A stretch of 64,000 bases of DNA from the NCBI RefSeq assembly GCF_004362515.1, contig NZ_SNXU01000001.1, positions 3,348,001 to 3,412,000 on the forward strand, in the 5' to 3' direction. Shown piece after piece: positions 60,280-64,000 of the stretch. The notes below the pieces were generated by a model. The model saw nothing but the letters and a program-made list of their open reading frames with translations, was not told the DNA's origin and did not search any database. Positions within the stretch are counted from its first letter, which is position 1; each line of letters starts with the position of its first letter. Position numbers and translations under genes: made by a program. The DNA is from Actinokineospora alba (GTDB lineage Bacteria; Actinomycetota; Actinomycetes; Mycobacteriales; Pseudonocardiaceae).

Positions 60280-63200
60280 TTATGCAGAGCGGCGTAGGCC
60301 TAGGCTCGCGAGGGTCCAGTCGGCTTCGGCTCGCAATGCCTGTGCGCACTGGTGATCGCCCACTTTGCCCCGGTTCTCCAGGGCCTTGGCGAGTGCGTGC
60401 TGGGCGACCGCCATCCACGGCCTGGCCCGGCGGCCCGCGAGCTGTGACAGGGCCAGTGAGAGGTGCCGTTCCGCGTCATCCCAGTCGCCAGTGACCACTG
60501 CCAGCCTGCCCAAGTGCAGCGCCGCGGTGCCGACGAAGCTGCGGTAACCCACCCCGCACGTCAGCTCCGGGTACGGCAGCAGCAAGTTCCGCACCGCCTC
60601 GGCGGTCGCCGGGTCGCCCAGTTCCACCGCGCACAGCGCGAGGACGCCCACCGCGTGCGGCCATTCGTCGCCGGTGGGCATCGGTTCGGCGTTGATCGCG
60701 AGCGCGCGCACGGTCAGGTGCGGCAGTCCCCGGTCGCCGCGCAGGATCGCGGCGAGCGCGCGTTCGGCGCCGTCGTAGTGCGGGACCGGCTGCTCCGGCG
60801 CGATCGGTTCGCCGCCGTGGCGCAGCCACCGGGCGATGAGCATCTGCCGGTGCGCCAGGCTGCCCGGCGCGGGGACGATCTCGTGTGCGCCCGACCGGTC
60901 GCGCAGCGACTCGACGTGCCGGGCCGTGGCCGCGGCGTCGGTCAGCCTGCCGTGGGTGACCGCGACGGCGACGGCGTGTTCGGCGAGTAGCGCGTCACCG
61001 GCGGCCACCTCGTCGCCGACACCGTCGTTGACCGCCTCGGCGAGCGCCGCGAGCGCGGTGTCGCGGGCGTCGAGGTCGCCGCTCAGCTCCGCGGTCGAAG
61101 CCCGGTGGTGCGCGGCGGCCACGCGGGCGGCCGAGTCACCCACCGACACCGCCACGGTCAGCGCCTCCCCGGCCAGCGTCGCCCGCCACCGCACGTGGTC
61201 CGGACCTTCCAGCAGCCGCAGCTCCCCGATCATCGCGGGCAGCGCGCGGGTCAGCGCCGGATCGGGCGCGACGGACGCGGTGAGGGTGCACCGCCGGGCC
61301 AGCAGCCGCCCCACCGTGACGTCGTCGACGGTGACCGTGCCGACCCTGGGCGGCGGCGCCTCGGCCACGGTGCGGAGCAGGAGATCGATCATCGCCGCGG
61401 CCTCGCCGCGCAGTCGCGGCCGCGAACCCACGGCGTCGGCCAGGCCCAGCGCGGCCTGCGCGGCGATGTTGAGGCGGTGGGTGTGCAAAGCCTGGATGGT
61501 CCCGTCGAGAAGGGTTTGGTCGCAGTCATCACGTCCGGCGGCCAGCTGGGCCAGCCCCAGCCGGGTCAGCGCGTCCGCCCGCAGCTCGGTGTCGGTGACC
61601 GGCACGTGCGCGAGCGCCTGCTCCAGTAATCGCACCGCCTCGTTCTGCGCGCCCTTGCGGCCCGCCCACGCCGCGGCATGCCAACTTGCCTGCACCGCGC
61701 GGGTGTCGCCGTCGGCGTCGGCACCCGCTGACCGGTGGTGCGCCAGCGCCCGGCTGTGCGTGGCGAGGGTGTCGGCCCGGCGGTGCTCGATCGCGTCGGC
61801 GAGACGCGCGTGCAGCCACCGTCTTCGGGTCTCGCTGAGCTGCTCATAGACCGCGCGCCGGACCACGTCGTGGGTGTAGCGGTACTTCGGCACCGGCTTG
61901 GCGCCGTATCCGGTGGCGATCACCTCGGTCACCAGACCGGCCCCGACCAGCGCGTCGAGCGCGTCCATCGCCTCGTCGACGGTGAGGCACGCGGCGTCGG
62001 CGGCCAGGTCGAGCTCGAAGCTGAACCCCGCGACCGCCGCCGCCCGCAGCAGCCTGCGCGGCTCGGCGTCTACGGCGGCCAGGCTCGCGTCGGCGTAGTC
62101 GTGCACCCCGACCGGCAGCCGCCTGCCCGGCTCGGGGGCGCCGTCGCGGTACCAGCGCAGCATTTCCACCGTCAGGTACGCGTTGCCCGCGGTGTCGGCC
62201 AGCAACCGGTACGGCGGCGGCGCGTCCGCCGCCCGCGCGCTCGCCATCAGCTGCCGCGACAGCGCGCGGACATCGGACTCCTCCAGCCCCGGCACGGTGA
62301 TCCGGCGCAGCAGCCCGGAGCTGTCGAGGTCGTGCACGAAGTCGGTGTGGGCGGACCGGCGGTGCGCGGCCCGGCTCCCGGCGGTCGCCATGACGAGCAT
62401 CGAGCAGTCCGGGCCGCTGAGCCGGAACACCCTGCGCAGCAACAGGAACGTGTCCTCGTCGGCCAGGTCGAGGTCGTCGAGCACCAGGCACACCGGCTCC
62501 CGCGCCATCGCGACGAGCAACTCGGTGAGCGCGCCGAGCTCAGCCGACCCGGACAGCAGCGACCGCAGGGTCTGCTGCGGGCCCGCGCCGAGCAGCGGCA
62601 GCGACTCGGCCGGGGTGGCCGCGACAAAGTCCGCGAGCGCCTGCACCACCGGCTGATAGGGGTTGGTGGCCCCAGGTTCGCCGCGCCCGTAGACCACCAG
62701 CCCGCCCGCGCGCCCGATCCGCCGCGCCGCTTCGGTGACCAACCGGGTCTTGCCGACTCCGGGTTCGCCGGTGACCAGGACCAAGTGGCCCCCGCCTTGT
62801 TCGGCCCGCGCCCACGAATCGGCCAAGGCGGCCAACTCCGCGCGCCTGCCGCTGAACGGCGTCGCCGCCGCGCTGACCTCACCCGAGCGCGGCCTGCCCC
62901 GCCCGCCCGCCGGTCCGCCCAGCAGCTCCACATAGGCGGCCTGCGTCCGCGGCGACGGGTCGATGCCCAACTCGTCGGACAGCACCTGGCGCAGCCGCTG
63001 GTAGGCGCGCAGGGCCTCGGCCCGGTTGCCGCCCGCCGCGTGCGCGGTCATCAGACACCGGTGCGCGCTCTCGCTCAGCGGCGCCCGGCGCACGGCCTCG
63101 TCGGCGAACCGGACCGCGTCGCGGTCGGCGCCCAGCGCGGCGGCGGCGGCGCTCGCGGTCTCCAACGCCGAGCAGAGCAGCCCGTCGACGTGGTCGCGGA

Positions 63201-63651
63201 CCCCCTCGACCCACTCGCCCTCGTGGTGCGGCAGGAACGGCTCACCCAGGTAGGCCAAGGCATCCTCGGCGCAGTGCCGGGACTCGGCGTAAGCGCCGCG
63301 CTCCAACGCGCCGACCGCCGCCCCGACCGCGCGTTCGGCGCACTCCAAGTCGACGGTGGCTTCCTCGGGGATGCGCAGCAGGTAGCGCCTGCCCTGCGCG
63401 ACGAGCGCCGCGTCGTCACCGCCGCGCGAGACGAACGTCCGCACCCGGCTCACCACGCTGCGCAGCGCCGACGCCCACGTGTCGGGCAGCCCGTCGGGCC
63501 AGAGCGTGTCGGCGAGCTGGTCGCGGTCCGTGCCGGTGGCGCGCTCCATGACCAGCCGGGCGAACGCGACCTGCGTCTGCGCGCTGGAGAGCCGCCTCGG
63601 CGGCTTGTCGTGCTCTTCGATCGCGACCAGTCCGATTAATCGGATCAGCAT
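60280..63651 (-). CDS. SARP-type transcriptional regulator with BTAD, AAA and TPR-like regions
   Basis: 1123 residues from ATG 63651; 11 residues of the longer frame lack a ribosome site. N-terminal OmpR-like DNA-binding domain (about 1-85), BTAD domain (about 90-245: TVDLECAERAV, ALRAYQRLRQVLSDELGIDPS), AAA domain (about 270-650) with Walker A GEPGVGKTRL and Walker B LVLDDLDLAD, then a helical TPR-like region to the end. This is the AfsR/large SARP layout that controls secondary metabolism or stress genes. No repeats of a known operator were found next to it. It may regulate the nearby carboxylase or lipid genes, by position only. Confidence 0.9.
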   Translation of the reverse strand: MLIRLIGLVAIEEHDKPPRRLSSAQTQVAFARLVMERATGTDRDQLADTLWPDGLPDTWASALRSVVSRVRTFVSRGGDDAALVAQGRRYLLRIPEEATVDLECAERAVGAAVGALERGAYAESRHCAEDALAYLGEPFLPHHEGEWVEGVRDHVDGLLCSALETASAAAAALGADRDAVRFADEAVRRAPLSESAHRCLMTAHAAGGNRAEALRAYQRLRQVLSDELGIDPSPRTQAAYVELLGGPAGGRGRPRSGEVSAAATPFSGRRAELAALADSWARAEQGGGHLVLVTGEPGVGKTRLVTEAARRIGRAGGLVVYGRGEPGATNPYQPVVQALADFVAATPAESLPLLGAGPQQTLRSLLSGSAELGALTELLVAMAREPVCLVLDDLDLADEDTFLLLRRVFRLSGPDCSMLVMATAGSRAAHRRSAHTDFVHDLDSSGLLRRITVPGLEESDVRALSRQLMASARAADAPPPYRLLADTAGNAYLTVEMLRWYRDGAPEPGRRLPVGVHDYADASLAAVDAEPRRLLRAAAVAGFSFELDLAADAACLTVDEAMDALDALVGAGLVTEVIATGYGAKPVPKYRYTHDVVRRAVYEQLSETRRRWLHARLADAIEHRRADTLATHSRALAHHRSAGADADGDTRAVQASWHAAAWAGRKGAQNEAVRLLEQALAHVPVTDTELRADALTRLGLAQLAAGRDDCDQTLLDGTIQALHTHRLNIAAQAALGLADAVGSRPRLRGEAAAMIDLLLRTVAEAPPPRVGTVTVDDVTVGRLLARRCTLTASVAPDPALTRALPAMIGELRLLEGPDHVRWRATLAGEALTVAVSVGDSAARVAAAHHRASTAELSGDLDARDTALAALAEAVNDGVGDEVAAGDALLAEHAVAVAVTHGRLTDAAATARHVESLRDRSGAHEIVPAPGSLAHRQMLIARWLRHGGEPIAPEQPVPHYDGAERALAAILRGDRGLPHLTVRALAINAEPMPTGDEWPHAVGVLALCAVELGDPATAEAVRNLLLPYPELTCGVGYRSFVGTAALHLGRLAVVTGDWDDAERHLSLALSQLAGRRARPWMAVAQHALAKALENRGKVGDHQCAQALRAEADWTLASLGLRRSA

Positions 63652-63740
63652 GCGCGCTCTCCCCGCCTCGGCGGCCCCGCACAAACGAATAGTCGAGTGA
63701 ATTGACTCCCTTACCCCGCCTGTCGATCACTCGTGGAGAA

Positions 63741-63771
63741 ACTCTACATGCGGTCGGGATCGAAGTGTCAA
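63741..63771 (-). promoter_or_regulatory. Candidate promoter of the SARP gene
   Basis: On the minus strand TTGACA (63771-63766), 19 bases, TAGAGT (63746-63741), about 90 bases before the SARP ATG. The spacing is slightly long. Confidence 0.45.
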
Positions 63772-64000
63772 GGACCGCTCCGGTGAACAATGTGGACAAC
63801 TCCTCGGAGTATCGCGTTGCGCTGAACAGGCGAACACCCTCGCGTATGGACCCGCCCCACGCGGAGCTCAATCCCCTGCGAGAGCGTCGATCGAGCGCTC
63901 CCGCAACCGGCTGTTGCGCTCCGCTTGCGCGGCCTGCCGTAGAAATCGTCCCAACCGGAAAGTCGCACGTCGGAATAGGCGAGTAAAAGGCCGGAACGGC
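63772..64000. other. Terminal non-coding stretch
   Basis: No supported gene. Short open frames on both strands lack ribosome sites and family features. It is probably the upstream region of the SARP gene or of a gene beyond the window. Confidence 0.4.

Noticed and set aside
61735..63639. 634-codon plus-strand open frame
   Set aside because: Antisense of the SARP-AAA gene; no family signature and no ribosome site.

Overview
This 64-kb window is high-GC DNA (about 70% by eye) with many GTG starts, short ATGA/GTGA gene overlaps, and Actinobacteria-type genes: streptogrisin-like protease, SARP-type regulator, FtrA, DUF4239, AccD/AccE and many Tat or Sec exported proteins. It looks chromosomal and most like a member of the Pseudonocardiales. 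The order is an inference from gene content and style. No rRNA, tRNA, CRISPR array or phage module was seen.

Layout. 1-9.8 kb: the 3' part of a secreted metallophosphatase, an MFS transporter with a beta-propeller lipo/secreted protein, an XRE regulator, a complete IS200/IS605 element (tnpA and tnpB divergent), a metallo-beta-lactamase-fold hydrolase and a secreted zinc protease. 9.8-21 kb: ogt, two paralogous hypothetical proteins, a rhodanese/FtrA pair, regulators, a DUF4239 membrane protein with a repeat protein, a 715-bp non-coding block made of about 10 degenerate 46-bp tandem repeats plus a 143-bp inverted repeat, a streptogrisin-like protease and small regulators.

21.2-35.3 kb is the most unusual region. 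It is one co-directional locus with Pst-type permeases (PstC, PstA), three PstS-like binding proteins (two carrying a C-terminal membrane anchor), a WxL-like exported protein, a DUF916 (WxL-interacting) membrane protein, two more proteins sharing a two-cysteine domain (one with an LAxTG sorting signal and a Thr-rich stalk), a sortase-fold protein lacking both catalytic His and Cys, and PstB. The surface part parallels the Csc/WxL clusters of Gram-positive Firmicutes, here joined to an ABC importer. I propose it as an undescribed envelope-spanning system.

35.3-43.8 kb: a STAS/ankyrin pair, a CAP-domain protein divergent from an ECF sigma factor that is itself fused to a zinc-finger anti-sigma-like segment, a membrane helix and a degenerate extracellular CAP domain, then an NmrA-like oxidoreductase, hemerythrin protein, orphan ABC ATPase and two DUF1772 proteins around an AraC regulator. 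43.8-48.4 kb: a tight five-gene minus-strand operon (PLP decarboxylase, GNAT acetyltransferase, DUF6875-like protein, four-helix membrane protein, Tat-exported multicopper oxidase). 48.6-58.5 kb: a putative lipid/ketide locus. Divergent operons from a dyad operator at 54042-54084 encode a CFA-type methyltransferase, Baeyer-Villiger monooxygenase, FAD oxidase, SRPBCC protein and hydrolase on one side, and ACP, KAS III and an SDR on the other, followed by an acyl-CoA carboxylase beta/epsilon pair. 58.9-63.7 kb: a degenerate cyclase-homology/AAA protein and a large SARP-AAA-TPR regulator, convergent.
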